A stretch of DNA of 64,000 bases from Terrimicrobiaceae bacterium (GTDB lineage Bacteria; Verrucomicrobiota; Verrucomicrobiia; Chthoniobacterales; JAATET01): assembly GCA_028713285.1 (NCBI GenBank), contig JAQTOP010000003.1, positions 25,581 to 89,580 of the forward strand. The letters are read 5' to 3'. Both the position numbers and the translations under genes were made by a program. The notes under the pieces were generated by a model. The model saw only the letters and a program-made list of their open reading frames with translations, had not been told where the DNA came from and searched no databases. Shown in pieces: positions 44,267 through 53,078 of this stretch. The number at the start of each line of letters is the position of its first letter. Position 1 is the stretch's first letter.

Positions 44267-45946
44267 TTAGTCTCTTTCCGTGGCAGGAAAATGTTTCCAT
44301 CGGAGCAATGCCATTTCAGCTAGTTCACCCCCTCTACTTTCGATTTCTGCAATCGACCATTGTTCCTGGGCTACAATCCCACGGCTGAGTTCATAGTGAC
44401 TCTCTTCCAAAATTTCCTTCTTTTGCGAAAAAGAGTCGTTTCCCAGTTCCGGATTATATCCGGTCAACGTGAGATTCCCCAGAGTGTCACACCATTTCCC
44501 TGCCTTTTCTGCGGCATCATCACCCAGCTCGATTTTCCATTCTTCACTTAGTGTTTGCGGAAGAACGTGCTCAATAGTCGCAGCATCGAGATATGCCTGC
44601 TCTTTGTGCCCAAAAGCTCGCTCGAGGTTGTCCAAAAGATAACGCGCGATATTTCGTCTCGGATAAATCTGCCCGTGGATCAATGCATCGGTGAACTCAA
44701 CATCCGTCGGCCATTTTCGGCCTCCTGTGCCTTGGCTCATTTTTTCGGCCAGCCACAAATCAGGTGTTTCCGTAGGAACGTGCGAACACCATTCTAATGT
44801 GAGCTTGTTCAGCGCATTGGTCGGCACACCACAAACGAGCCTTCTCACGTAGAATGATTCGAGGTGGGCTAAGAACCGAATCACCGCTTCCGCATCAATT
44901 TCTTCCTTTTGCCAGCTGCGATAAACGCGCAGCAGCAGTGGGAAAAAGACGCTGGAGTCCAAATCGATCATCCGCTGAAGTCGTTCCCCGATTTCAGGGT
45001 TCTCCTCCATCTCAGGATTCGAGAAACGTTCATAGGCGAGTGCGCATTGTTTTGTTTCCTTCAGTTCGGCAATAACATCCTCGCTGGACTGAATTCCTTC
45101 ATAGCTGGCCTTGAAGGCCGTATAGACCTCTCCTTTTCTGACATTGGATCCAAACCGCATTCCGTAATGCCGCAGGAATTCCGAGATCTGGTCTTTCAAA
45201 GCCGCTTCCATTGGGGACCAGAGTTGGTGATACACCTGCTCCTGCTCACCGCCCGCAGCGATTGAGTGCTGAAATCTCATAAGCACGTAATTCCTGACAA
45301 GATCCGCTTCACTTAGCGGCTTGCCCTTGTGATTCAGGCTTTCGAAGATAAGGTATGGATCGTCAGTGGCACTGAGATTGATCATCACCACTTGGAGGGA
45401 CTGCTGAATTGCTTCAAGCACAGTTCGGGGATGAATGGGCTCGTCGTCGCCATCCTTTCCTTCCAATTGTTTCACGAAATAGCGGTAAGCATCGACGACT
45501 GTGCTTTCTTCATAAGGCGCGAGATCGTGCCCCTTCACCAACGCATCGAAGGCAAGCCTGTCAGCTTGTGTGGGGACCAGCTTTAGGTCGTCCGGCGGCT
45601 GGTAGTGACGATTTTGCAGTAAATCGCCGATGATGCCTCGTGTAGGTTCGTCTGCCTCAGGATGATTGCGGATCGCACATAGCAGAATAGCAACGGTCGT
45701 AAGCCGTTGCTGGCCATCGATGACAAGGTGCTTGGTAACGCCGACGGGAACGGTTTTTACCGGGACAGTGACGACGGCACCCATGAAATGCGACGTTCGA
45801 TCATTGGGGAGATACTGAGCAAGAACGTCTTCCCAAAGTGTTTTCCAATCTTTTCGCTCCCAAGAATAGGGGCGCTGGAATAGCGGGATGATTCCCTGCT
45901 TCGCTCCATCGAAGTATTGGATGATGTTAACTGGGGCGGCTTCCAT
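44267..45946 (-). CDS. GmrSD-like modification-dependent nuclease (DUF262-HNH)
   Basis: A 559-residue protein. The N-terminal DUF262 domain has IPLFQRPYSWERKDW and VIDGQQRLTTVAIL, the family's NTPase/nuclease signature (DGQQR). The C-terminal DUF1524 HNH-type domain has IEHVLPQTLSEEW and a WCDTLGNLTLTGYN motif. Such single-chain GmrSD proteins attack DNA with modified bases. A longer frame begins at 46213 but overlaps trbG; the ATG at 45946 fits the usual DUF262 start. It converges with the R-M operon, 26 bases apart, and complements it: one enzyme cuts unmodified DNA and the other modified DNA. Confidence 0.85.
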   Translation of the reverse strand: MEAAPVNIIQYFDGAKQGIIPLFQRPYSWERKDWKTLWEDVLAQYLPNDRTSHFMGAVVTVPVKTVPVGVTKHLVIDGQQRLTTVAILLCAIRNHPEADEPTRGIIGDLLQNRHYQPPDDLKLVPTQADRLAFDALVKGHDLAPYEESTVVDAYRYFVKQLEGKDGDDEPIHPRTVLEAIQQSLQVVMINLSATDDPYLIFESLNHKGKPLSEADLVRNYVLMRFQHSIAAGGEQEQVYHQLWSPMEAALKDQISEFLRHYGMRFGSNVRKGEVYTAFKASYEGIQSSEDVIAELKETKQCALAYERFSNPEMEENPEIGERLQRMIDLDSSVFFPLLLRVYRSWQKEEIDAEAVIRFLAHLESFYVRRLVCGVPTNALNKLTLEWCSHVPTETPDLWLAEKMSQGTGGRKWPTDVEFTDALIHGQIYPRRNIARYLLDNLERAFGHKEQAYLDAATIEHVLPQTLSEEWKIELGDDAAEKAGKWCDTLGNLTLTGYNPELGNDSFSQKKEILEESHYELSRGIVAQEQWSIAEIESRGGELAEMALLRWKHFPATERD

Positions 45947-46161
45947 GTCGGATATATTCGGTTGGGGGAGGCGTGTGACCTGGTGCTTTATTTCACCTTT
46001 CCTCGTCAATAGCCAATAGTCATTGACGACGATAGGACGGTATCGATCTGCAACGAAGAGGGAGCGACAGAGGCGAGGCAACGTTTCCCCAGAGAGGTTC
46101 CTTTGTATCGATGTGTGAGCTTTCTGAGTCGATGCGACCCTTGGTTTTATCCGGCTAAAGT

Positions 46162-46179
46162 TGCTCCCGAACGGGAGCA
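46162..46179. promoter_or_regulatory. 18-bp palindrome upstream of trbG (copy 2)
   Basis: TGCTCCCGAACGGGAGCA has the same 8-2-8 geometry and nearly the same arms as 27223-27240, and lies 32 bases before the trbG ATG. Shared position before both T4SS half-operons suggests a common regulator. Confidence 0.5.
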
Positions 46180-46211
46180 GCACCGGAAAATTTCTGTGCC
46201 AAGTTGGGCGC

Positions 46212-47060
46212 ATGAAATTTCCCGCCGCTCTCTCATTGTTCTTGCTGCCGCTGGCGCTTTACGCCGGGCCAATCGTCCAGAAACCGCTCGATGAGTTTGT
46301 CATCTACGACATTCCCGTGGCTCAGAAATCGGGAACGACGACGATCATGTTCCCGTCGCAAATTTCCGGGCTCTATGCCAAGTCCGTCGCGACCCAGGAG
46401 CAGGAAAATGCGGGTTTCCTGATCTCATTCACGCCGGGCAATTTCTATTTCACGATCCGCGCGCTGAGGAAGGACGCCGAGGATCACCTGACCGTCATCT
46501 TTAACCGAAAGGCGTATGTCCTGCATCTGACGGCCTCCGAAAATCCCTTCTACAACGTCACGTTCTTTCAGGACGACCGGCGCGGGAAGGACGGAAAGCT
46601 GGCCGTCGTGCCCGAGCGCCTGCTTTCCCTCATGGACAAGGCGAAAGCCTATCCGCTCCTTGCCGCCAATCAGCCGGACGCGCTCGCGGGCGTGCTCCAT
46701 GCCACGCCCGGCATCGCGAACTATTACGACAACTTCACCGTCCGCGTTCGCGACGTGTGGCGGTTCGAGGAGGAGGACACGCTGATCTTCCGCGTCGAAT
46801 TGGAAAACACGTCCGACGCTGCGATCTATTACAACCCCCAGGATTTGGCCGTCCGGCTCGACGAGCGGATTTACACGCAGTCGCTCGCGGACGCTTCCGG
46901 CGTTATGCCTCCCAAGTCCGTCACCCCGGCATTCTTCGCCGTCACCGGCAACGGACAGGGGGGCCGCAACCATCTCGCCCCCGACAACAAATGGAATGTC
47001 CTCGTTGTCCGCGCCGAATCTCAATCCCAACCCCAATCCCTGACCTCCGACTACAAATGA
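46212..47060 (+). CDS. trbG: TrbG/VirB9-type outer channel protein
   Basis: A 282-residue exported protein with a signal peptide (MKFPAALSLFLLPLALYA) and a beta-rich body, including FYFTIRALRKDAEDHLTVIF and VRVRDVWRFEEEDTLIFRV in the VirB9 C-terminal domain. It forms the outer core ring with TrbI. It resumes the T4SS operon after the defence island; its start overlaps a longer frame of the opposite GmrSD gene. It overlaps trbI by 4 bases. Confidence 0.75.
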   Translation: MKFPAALSLFLLPLALYAGPIVQKPLDEFVIYDIPVAQKSGTTTIMFPSQISGLYAKSVATQEQENAGFLISFTPGNFYFTIRALRKDAEDHLTVIFNRKAYVLHLTASENPFYNVTFFQDDRRGKDGKLAVVPERLLSLMDKAKAYPLLAANQPDALAGVLHATPGIANYYDNFTVRVRDVWRFEEEDTLIFRVELENTSDAAIYYNPQDLAVRLDERIYTQSLADASGVMPPKSVTPAFFAVTGNGQGGRNHLAPDNKWNVLVVRAESQSQPQSLTSDYK

Positions 47061-48043
47061 ATCTTCGCAAAATCTGGACGGAAATTGTGCAAAAGCCGAC
47101 CGGAAGGCTCGTCCTCTTCCTCCTCGCGGGTGCCATCGTCCTCGCCTTTATCTTCATGCAACGAGGGCCGAAGCCCAAGCCGGTGAGCGCTCCAGTCCCC
47201 TCACAGGCGACCGCCGCCACGGGCTACACCTTCGAGGAGCAAATCCCGGCTACGCCCCGAGTTGACCCGCCGCCAGTGGCCCCCTCGCTTCCGTTTACGG
47301 CTCGGCAACAGCCCACCCCAAAGCCGCCGCCGCCCATCCCGCAGGCGATCTTTGCCACGCAGGAAACCTCATTGAGCGAATTTTATCTTCCTTACGGGCG
47401 GCTGCTCAAATGCGAGTTGGTCAACACGGTGGACTCCACCAACATCGACACTCCCATCATCGGTCTCATTACCGAGGATATTTTCCGCGATGGCCGGCTG
47501 ATCATCCCGGCCGGCACCGAGGTTCACGGCACGGCCCAAAAAGCCCCCGCCCGCGAACGCATCGGCTCCGAGAGAACATGGGTGCTCGTTTTCCAGGACG
47601 GACGGGAGTTGCCGTTGTCCGGCACCGTCCTCGATAACGCGCCGGACGCGAAGAAAGGCGATGGCTGGGAAGAAACGGACGGCTCCGCCGGCCTCCGCGG
47701 TTACATGGTCGCTTCCGACAAATACGCCGAAGCCAAAGCCGTCCTTGCTGCCATGATTTCCTCCGGCGCGGGAGCATTCCCGGAAACCACGAACTTGATT
47801 TCGCCGCTCACCGGAGGCGCGACCCAAATTCAGAACGGCGGCTATACCAGCGCCATCTCGGCCGGAATCCAGGCCGGCGGGCAAATCTATTCCCAGCGCC
47901 TTTTGGAGAGCCTGCAAAAGGACCCGTATTACGTCCGCGTTCCCGCCGGAACGCTCTTCTACCTCTACGTCACTCAGACCGTGGACATCCAGAAAGCCAC
48001 GGCTGGACTCTCCGCCGCCAACTCAACCGTCCCCACAAAATGA
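47057..48043 (+). CDS. trbI: TrbI/VirB10-type channel protein
   Basis: A 328-residue protein: one inner-membrane helix (residues 15-35), a proline-rich linker (about 38-95), then the VirB10 beta-barrel domain (GRLLKCELVNTVDSTNIDTPIIG, LIIPAGTEVHGTAQ). It bridges the inner and outer membranes. The C-terminal VRVPAGTLFYLYVTQ is a typical VirB10 end. It overlaps the neighbours by 4 bases on both sides. Confidence 0.9.
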   Translation: MNLRKIWTEIVQKPTGRLVLFLLAGAIVLAFIFMQRGPKPKPVSAPVPSQATAATGYTFEEQIPATPRVDPPPVAPSLPFTARQQPTPKPPPPIPQAIFATQETSLSEFYLPYGRLLKCELVNTVDSTNIDTPIIGLITEDIFRDGRLIIPAGTEVHGTAQKAPARERIGSERTWVLVFQDGRELPLSGTVLDNAPDAKKGDGWEETDGSAGLRGYMVASDKYAEAKAVLAAMISSGAGAFPETTNLISPLTGGATQIQNGGYTSAISAGIQAGGQIYSQRLLESLQKDPYYVRVPAGTLFYLYVTQTVDIQKATAGLSAANSTVPTK

Positions 48044-48720
48044 AATACCTCGTCTCGATCCTTGTCCTCTGCCTGTGCTCCGGCTGTGCCACGCTGCACA
48101 AACTTGCACCGAAAAAGAAGAATTCCACCGTCGAGAAGACGACCTTCTGGCCACGGAAAAAACCGTCGAGAGTCCGAACCGAAGAAACGGTAAAGGCGTA
48201 TCCCGTGGGTCGTTACACCGACCCGAACTATCCCGACGAAATGCACGAGCGGCACACGCTCTATCGCCGGGAGGATTCCCCGGACTGGAATTATTTGCCC
48301 GACGCCCCGTATGCCCTGCCGCTTGGCCCGACCGTCGCCAATTCCGACCCGTCGCCGTCCTACTACGTCAAGACGGACAACGAGCAGATGAACGCCCAGC
48401 AGAAAGCCTATGCCGACGCGTTGATGGAACAGAACCACGCCATGAAAAAGCGCATCGAATCCATGCAGCAGGAAGCGGGAAAGGTGCCGGGGCTGGAAAA
48501 GGAAATCGACCGCCTGAAAACCGAGCTCCATTCGATGCCGTCTCCCGCAGCGGCACCGAAAGGCGAAGCCAAGCCGCAACCCACTCCTGAGCCGGTGGAG
48601 GGATTTTCCGACGTGGAGCCGCCGCTCCCGGAGCCGGACAAATCCAACGCTCCCGCCATTTTCAACGCCTTCCCGGTCCGCCGGGAGGGACTCGCCACGC
48701 TCACCACAAACACACCATGA
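48040..48720 (+). CDS. Lipoprotein after trbI, 226 aa
   Basis: A 226-residue protein with a lipobox (VLCLCSGCATLHK). The middle is charged and the C-terminal third is a coiled coil followed by a Pro/Glu-rich tail. It overlaps trbI and the next gene by 4 bases. The position suits a VirB7/TrbH-like outer-membrane lipoprotein; the sequence shows no family motif. Confidence 0.68.
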   Translation: MKYLVSILVLCLCSGCATLHKLAPKKKNSTVEKTTFWPRKKPSRVRTEETVKAYPVGRYTDPNYPDEMHERHTLYRREDSPDWNYLPDAPYALPLGPTVANSDPSPSYYVKTDNEQMNAQQKAYADALMEQNHAMKKRIESMQQEAGKVPGLEKEIDRLKTELHSMPSPAAAPKGEAKPQPTPEPVEGFSDVEPPLPEPDKSNAPAIFNAFPVRREGLATLTTNTP

Positions 48721-48998
48721 ACAACAACAAATCCATCACCGTCAACCTGGACGAGGACACCTTTGCCACCTTCAAAGAGGCATCGGAAATCGTCGAAAAG
48801 GCCGGAATCCGCGTTCCGACCAACCAGCTCGTTCAGACGATGCTCAACGCGGAAATGCAGCGTCTCAGCGCCCGCAAGGTCGCCCAACGCTTTCTCAAAT
48901 CCATCATCGAACAAATCGGCGGCTTGCGAGGCGCAGTCCTCGACGACGAGGACGACGACAAACTTCCCGTCCTCCGCCCCGCCGCCGCGAAGGCCTGA
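48717..48998 (+). CDS. Small putative DNA-binding ICE protein, 93 aa
   Basis: A 93-residue protein that begins with a short strand (KSITVNLDEDTFATFKEAS) followed by helices, a ribbon-helix-helix-like order, and ends in an acidic DDEDDDK run. It overlaps the lipoprotein by 4 bases. It may be a relaxosome or regulatory protein; not recognised further. Confidence 0.58.
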   Translation: MNNNKSITVNLDEDTFATFKEASEIVEKAGIRVPTNQLVQTMLNAEMQRLSARKVAQRFLKSIIEQIGGLRGAVLDDEDDDKLPVLRPAAAKA

Positions 48999-49076
48999 TC
49001 TTCATCGAGAACCCGTCAAACAGCTCGGCTACGGGGTCGGAAGGCCGAAACGCCGCGCGCCACAACCGCAATTAAA

Positions 49077-49436
49077 ATGGCAATCGCATCAGCAAAGAAA
49101 AAAGACGAACTGGCAAAACAGTTCAAAATCAACCCCGAGGTCAACGCCAAGCTGGACGCCTTCATGAAGGCTGAACCCGGCTTGGTCGAATACGTCAAGG
49201 AACTGCCCCGCGATCAGCTCGAACGAAAGTTCCTGCTGCGCAAAATGCAGGACCAGGAGCAGAAACAAAACTACACAGCGAAGGTCAAAGCCTGGCTCGA
49301 CAAGCCGGAGCAGGCCGACCTCGTGAAAAGCATCAAAGCCACGGTCAGCCCGAACATGAAGCCCGATCGGCAGGAGCAGGCCGTCGTCACCCAGGCGAAA
49401 AACTTCATCCGCAACCAAGGAATCAAACTCGGCTGA
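49077..49436 (+). CDS. Basic helical ICE protein, 119 aa
   Basis: A 119-residue lysine-rich helical protein (MAIASAKKKDELAKQFKINPE) with no motif that I recognise. It lies 78 bases after the previous gene and is followed by a strong GC hairpin, so it may be the last gene of the transfer operon. Confidence 0.6.
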   Translation: MAIASAKKKDELAKQFKINPEVNAKLDAFMKAEPGLVEYVKELPRDQLERKFLLRKMQDQEQKQNYTAKVKAWLDKPEQADLVKSIKATVSPNMKPDRQEQAVVTQAKNFIRNQGIKLG

Positions 49437-49446
49437 ACGCAGCGCT

Positions 49447-49478
49447 TGCGCCGGCCCGGCCTTCCTCGGGCCGGCGCA
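49447..49478 (+). terminator. GC-rich hairpin after the transfer operon
   Basis: TGCGCCGGCCCG and CGGGCCGGCGCA pair perfectly (12 bp) around an 8-base loop, 10 bases after a stop codon. There is no T-run, so it is either a factor-dependent terminator or an RNA-stability element. Confidence 0.4.
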
Positions 49479-49500
49479 GGCCTGCCCTCGAAACAAATTT

Positions 49501-49806
49501 ATGCCCCGCCCAAAACTACGCTGGCGATTCAACGACAAGCCCGCTCCGTTGTTGAGCGCCGCCCATGCCTCCCGGCTCGCAAAATCATCGCCCGAGCCCC
49601 TCCCCTCGCCCGAGAATCGGGAGTTCATCAACGCGAAGCAGGCGGCGGAATGGCTTGGCATACCGCTCCGTTCACTGAACCTTTACGTCCAACGCGGGAT
49701 TCTCCCGAGCTACAAATTGGGCCGTCATCGCTTGTTCCGTCGGAACGAATTGCGTTCCGCCATCACCGGATCCCGGCTCGCGACTCGCGCCGACATCCTG
49801 CGGTAG
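49501..49806 (+). CDS. Excisionase-like helix-turn-helix protein, 101 aa
   Basis: A 101-residue protein. Residues 45-90 (FINAKQAAEWLGIPLRSLNLYVQRGILPSYKLGRHRLFRRNEL) form the MerR-like winged helix of the excisionase/HTH_17 family. It is near the integrase end of the ICE, so a role in excision direction is likely. The N-terminal 40 residues are proline-rich and unassigned. Confidence 0.78.
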   Translation: MPRPKLRWRFNDKPAPLLSAAHASRLAKSSPEPLPSPENREFINAKQAAEWLGIPLRSLNLYVQRGILPSYKLGRHRLFRRNELRSAITGSRLATRADILR

Positions 49807-49827
49807 GCCGATCTACGATCAATTAAC

Positions 49828-49862
49828 TTTGCACGATAAACTTGACATGTATATCGTGCAAA
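49828..49862. promoter_or_regulatory. Operator-like inverted repeat before the toxin-antitoxin pair
   Basis: TTTGCACGAT and ATCGTGCAAA are perfect 10-bp inverted copies with a 15-base spacer. The spacer contains TTGACA (49842-49847), a full -35 box, followed 16 bases later by TATGTT as a possible -10. This fits autoregulation by the antitoxin. Confidence 0.55.
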
Positions 49863-49864
49863 AT

Positions 49865-50866
49865 ATGTTTAGTTTCGTGCAGGCCAGCATCATCCAGCAA
49901 CTGAGGAACTACGTAGAAACCGTCTCTGGTGCCACCCTCGAACTGCGCCCGCTGGAGGTCTCGCAAATCCCGCTTTTTCTTCGGAATCGGTATGCGTTCC
50001 ACTCGGCCGCATTGTTCGGACGAGCATGGTCCCTGGCGGTGGAGGATGCGTCTTGGGACCCAGGCTCCCCCGCAGAATACGGGAAACAGGCGGAAATCCT
50101 CCAACCACACTTGAAAGCTCCGATCGCCTTCGTCCTCTCGGCGCTTCCTTCCCACGCCCGAAACCGCATGGTTCAAAAAGGTATTCCCTTTATCGTTCCA
50201 GGGAATCAGGCCTTTCTTCCGGGCGGTCTCGTGGATCTTCGGGAGCATTTCCCTCAAACCACTCCAAAGGGTCGCACCTCGCTCAGCCCCGCCGCGCAAG
50301 TCACCCTGCTCTACCACCTTTTGCGCGAGCCTCTGAATGATCTGCCGCTCAAAGACATCGCCGGGAAACTTCACTACTCCGCGATGATGCTGACCAACGT
50401 GAAGGACGAATTGGAGGATGCCGGGATTTGCGAAGTCGAACGGATCGGACGCTCCCTCTCGCTGAAATTTCCCGCCGGGAAACGGTCCCTCTGGGAGAAT
50501 TCCCAGGAACGATTGACGTCTCCCGTAAAGAAAACGCGGTGGGTCCAATGGAAAACACCGGGGTATCCCGCGCTGCTCGCCGGAATCAGCGCCCTCAGTC
50601 GCCGCACCATGATTGCCGACGATCCGCTTCCAACTTACGCGCTCGGTCCGAGGATGCTCGAAAGCTGGTTGGAGAAAGGCGTTCTGACCGGCCGCCCCGA
50701 CGCCGAAGAAGCCTCCGCCCAAATCGAAGTTTGGTCCTACGAACCGAAGCTACTCGGCGACAACGAGTGCGTGGATTCCCTCTCGCTCTACCTCAGCCTG
50801 CGATACTCCGCGGACGAACGCGTCCAACAGCAGCGCGAACGGCTCCTCGAGGAGGTCGCATGGTAA
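49865..50866 (+). CDS. AbiEi-like winged-helix antitoxin/regulator, 333 aa
   Basis: A protein of about 333 residues whose middle (VTLLYHLLREPLNDLPLKDIAGKLHYSAMMLTNVKDELEDAGI) is a MarR-like winged helix. It is followed by a nucleotidyltransferase gene that overlaps it by 7 bases. This pairing resembles AbiE-type systems, in which the winged-helix protein represses the operon. The start is uncertain: TTG at 49829, ATG at 49847 and ATG at 49865 are in frame, and the promoter-like boxes suggest that the latest is best or that the true start is even later. It is longer than classical AbiEi. Confidence 0.65.
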   Translation: MFSFVQASIIQQLRNYVETVSGATLELRPLEVSQIPLFLRNRYAFHSAALFGRAWSLAVEDASWDPGSPAEYGKQAEILQPHLKAPIAFVLSALPSHARNRMVQKGIPFIVPGNQAFLPGGLVDLREHFPQTTPKGRTSLSPAAQVTLLYHLLREPLNDLPLKDIAGKLHYSAMMLTNVKDELEDAGICEVERIGRSLSLKFPAGKRSLWENSQERLTSPVKKTRWVQWKTPGYPALLAGISALSRRTMIADDPLPTYALGPRMLESWLEKGVLTGRPDAEEASAQIEVWSYEPKLLGDNECVDSLSLYLSLRYSADERVQQQRERLLEEVAW

Positions 50867-51651
50867 AAGGCTTGGAAATCTTCCAGGAACGCTTCCACGA
50901 ATTTGGAGGAAGTTTCGTTCTCATCGGCGGCGCCGCGTGCGACCAATGGTTCACCGAACAGGGCCTCGCCTTTCGAGCCACGAGAGACCTCGATATCGTG
51001 CTCCTCATCGAAGTGCTAAATCGCAACTTCATCTCGGCGTTTCGAAATTTTGTGGAAGAGGGCGGGTATGAAATTCGGGAACGTTCGGAAGCCTCCCCGA
51101 TTCTCTACCGCTTCGCCAGGCCGACGGATGACCGCTTTCCCTTCATGCTGGAGCTGTTCAGCCGAAGCCCGGACGCGCTGGAACTCTCGGAGAACCAAAC
51201 CATCGTCCCGGTCGCCAAGGAAGCCGACCACCACAGCCTCTCGGCGATCTTGATGGATGACGTTTACTACGAGTTTCTTCAATCCCGACAGACCGAAAAC
51301 GATGGGGTTCGATTCGCGTCCGTCTCCGCCCTGATCCCGCTCAAGGCGAGGGCTTGGCTGGATTTAACGGCCCGCCGCGAGCGTGGCGAAAAGGTCGATT
51401 CCAAGGACATCGACAAACACCGCACCGATGTCTTCCGCCTCGCCGCCACCCTTCCGGGTGAGCCAGGGACTGACACTCCTCCCGCCGTTCAGGCCGACCT
51501 CTCCCGCTTTCTTCAAGCATTCACCGAAACCTCGCCGGAGTGGCCCCGCATCATGGATGCCCTCAGGCCGATCTTCGGGGGAGCCCTGCAGCCCGCCGCC
51601 TTGCGCCTCGCGATTCAGACCTACTTCCGTCTTTCGCCGACGGTTGATTGA
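50860..51651 (+). CDS. AbiEii/MenA-like nucleotidyltransferase toxin, 263 aa
   Basis: A 263-residue protein with the minimal nucleotidyltransferase signature: VLIGGAACDQWF (GG motif) and FRATRDLDIVLL (DxD) in the first 55 residues. These toxins modify tRNA 3' ends or other RNAs in characterised relatives. The gene overlaps the regulator by 7 bases and ends 6 bases before the convergent integrase stop. It could stabilise the ICE or act as abortive-infection defence. Confidence 0.75.
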   Translation: MVKGLEIFQERFHEFGGSFVLIGGAACDQWFTEQGLAFRATRDLDIVLLIEVLNRNFISAFRNFVEEGGYEIRERSEASPILYRFARPTDDRFPFMLELFSRSPDALELSENQTIVPVAKEADHHSLSAILMDDVYYEFLQSRQTENDGVRFASVSALIPLKARAWLDLTARRERGEKVDSKDIDKHRTDVFRLAATLPGEPGTDTPPAVQADLSRFLQAFTETSPEWPRIMDALRPIFGGALQPAALRLAIQTYFRLSPTVD

Positions 51652-51656
51652 GACGG

Positions 51657-53078
51657 TCAAGCGGCAGCGGAACGAACGCGCGGCCGACGTCGGCCGGCTC
51701 GCCCTTTGCGTGCGCTTGATTTCGGGGTCGCCGATTGCTCGATCTCGACGGGGACCGCTGCTTCGCGTGCCCACCGCTTCAATTCTACGTTGCGCTTTTG
51801 GTCGGGGCGGATCGCAAACCAGGCCGCCGCATCGCCCGCCGTCGCCAGCTCCCGGTAGTGCTCGAAGATCATCCGCGGACTGTTGCCAGCCTCCAACGCC
51901 ACCTCCGCGGCGTTCTTCAATGACGCCATCCGGTAGGTGATGAAGGAGTGTCGAAGACCATTGTGGACAATCGTGATCCGTGATTTTCCATCGTCATTGC
52001 GAATCTCCGCGACCGCCTTTCGGAACTGGGTGGCTTGGGCGAACTCATCCAACACCCCCGACAAGACCTTCCCCTTCTCTCGACGAAGAGGCTCCAACCA
52101 CTCTCGCAAAATCGGGAGGATCGGCACGAGGCGTCGGCTCGCCGTTTTCGCCTTCGATGCCTTGATTTCAATGACATCCTGTCCGAATCGAATCTCCGGC
52201 CATTCGAGCCGCACGATCTCGGCAGTCCGCAAACCAGCGAAGGCACCAATCGCGACGAACGGCACGAAACGCGGATTGATTTCGGACAGCAGAACATTCA
52301 ACTGCGCGGGCGCATAGATGCCAATCTCACCGCCCTTCCCGTTGTAACGGGCCGCAAACTCCGCCTCGGTTTCTTGACCACGCGCCAGATATCCCTTCTG
52401 CCGGGCGTAGGCGAAGAGCGTGATCAACGAGGCGCGATAATTGTTTTTCGTGCGCCCGGTCGTATCCGTCAGCGCCGACAGCCAATCGTCGATTTGCAGC
52501 GACGTAATTTCCCCGATGTTGCCCGTGAAAAATTTCGCCGCGCGATTGAGGCGCGCCTGCATATCCAGCAGGTAGCGCCGCGACTTTCCTTTTTCGCGCA
52601 AATTTCCGAGCATGTTTTCCACCAAGTCCGGCACCGCAATCGGAGTCGCCTGCGCTTTCGCTCGATGTTCGAGGAAAAATTTCACGGCATCGGTCAGCGT
52701 CCCCTGATCACCAAGACGGCCCTTCGCGTCGGCAAACTGACGCACCGCTTCCGTCAGCGAGACGCGCAGCGGACGCAAAATCTCCACGACTTCGTTGACC
52801 ACCGCAGTCTCCTTCGGCGTGAAGGCCGCCACATGGGCCACGCCCGTCGAGAGTTCCTCGATCAACTCCTTGGCGCGTTTCCGAGCCGCATCCAACGTGG
52901 ACGTGCGTTCCCGCTCACGCACGCCGTTTCGATAAAAGGCGAATTGGTAGCTGACAACGCCTCGGATCGCCCCGGCGTAGATGGGAATCCGAATCCCTTT
53001 CCCTTCCACCATTTCGACCGGACCTCGCTTTTTTCGAGCAATATTCCGAGCCATTCCAAGAGCATATTTGTCCTGCAT
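51657..53078 (-). CDS. int: ICE integrase (tyrosine recombinase), 473 aa
   Basis: A 473-residue phage-type integrase. There is a core-binding domain (about 130-235), then the catalytic domain with R in AFAGLRTAEIVRL, K in KASKAKTASRR, the HxxR box as HNGLRHSFITYRM, the divergent AGNSPRMIFEHYRE segment (Asn replacing the usual His) and the nucleophile Tyr in EHYRE. The start may be ATG at 53078 or 53054 (MARNIARKKRG). A tRNA-like sequence 50 bases upstream of the start marks the right end of the element. Confidence 0.9.
   Translation of the reverse strand: MQDKYALGMARNIARKKRGPVEMVEGKGIRIPIYAGAIRGVVSYQFAFYRNGVRERERTSTLDAARKRAKELIEELSTGVAHVAAFTPKETAVVNEVVEILRPLRVSLTEAVRQFADAKGRLGDQGTLTDAVKFFLEHRAKAQATPIAVPDLVENMLGNLREKGKSRRYLLDMQARLNRAAKFFTGNIGEITSLQIDDWLSALTDTTGRTKNNYRASLITLFAYARQKGYLARGQETEAEFAARYNGKGGEIGIYAPAQLNVLLSEINPRFVPFVAIGAFAGLRTAEIVRLEWPEIRFGQDVIEIKASKAKTASRRLVPILPILREWLEPLRREKGKVLSGVLDEFAQATQFRKAVAEIRNDDGKSRITIVHNGLRHSFITYRMASLKNAAEVALEAGNSPRMIFEHYRELATAGDAAAWFAIRPDQKRNVELKRWAREAAVPVEIEQSATPKSSARKGRAGRRRPRVRSAAA

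Noticed and set aside
45947..46213. N-terminal extension of the GmrSD-like protein to 46213
   Set aside because: It would overlap the trbG start and add 89 residues without family likeness; the ATG at 45946 directly precedes the DUF262 domain.
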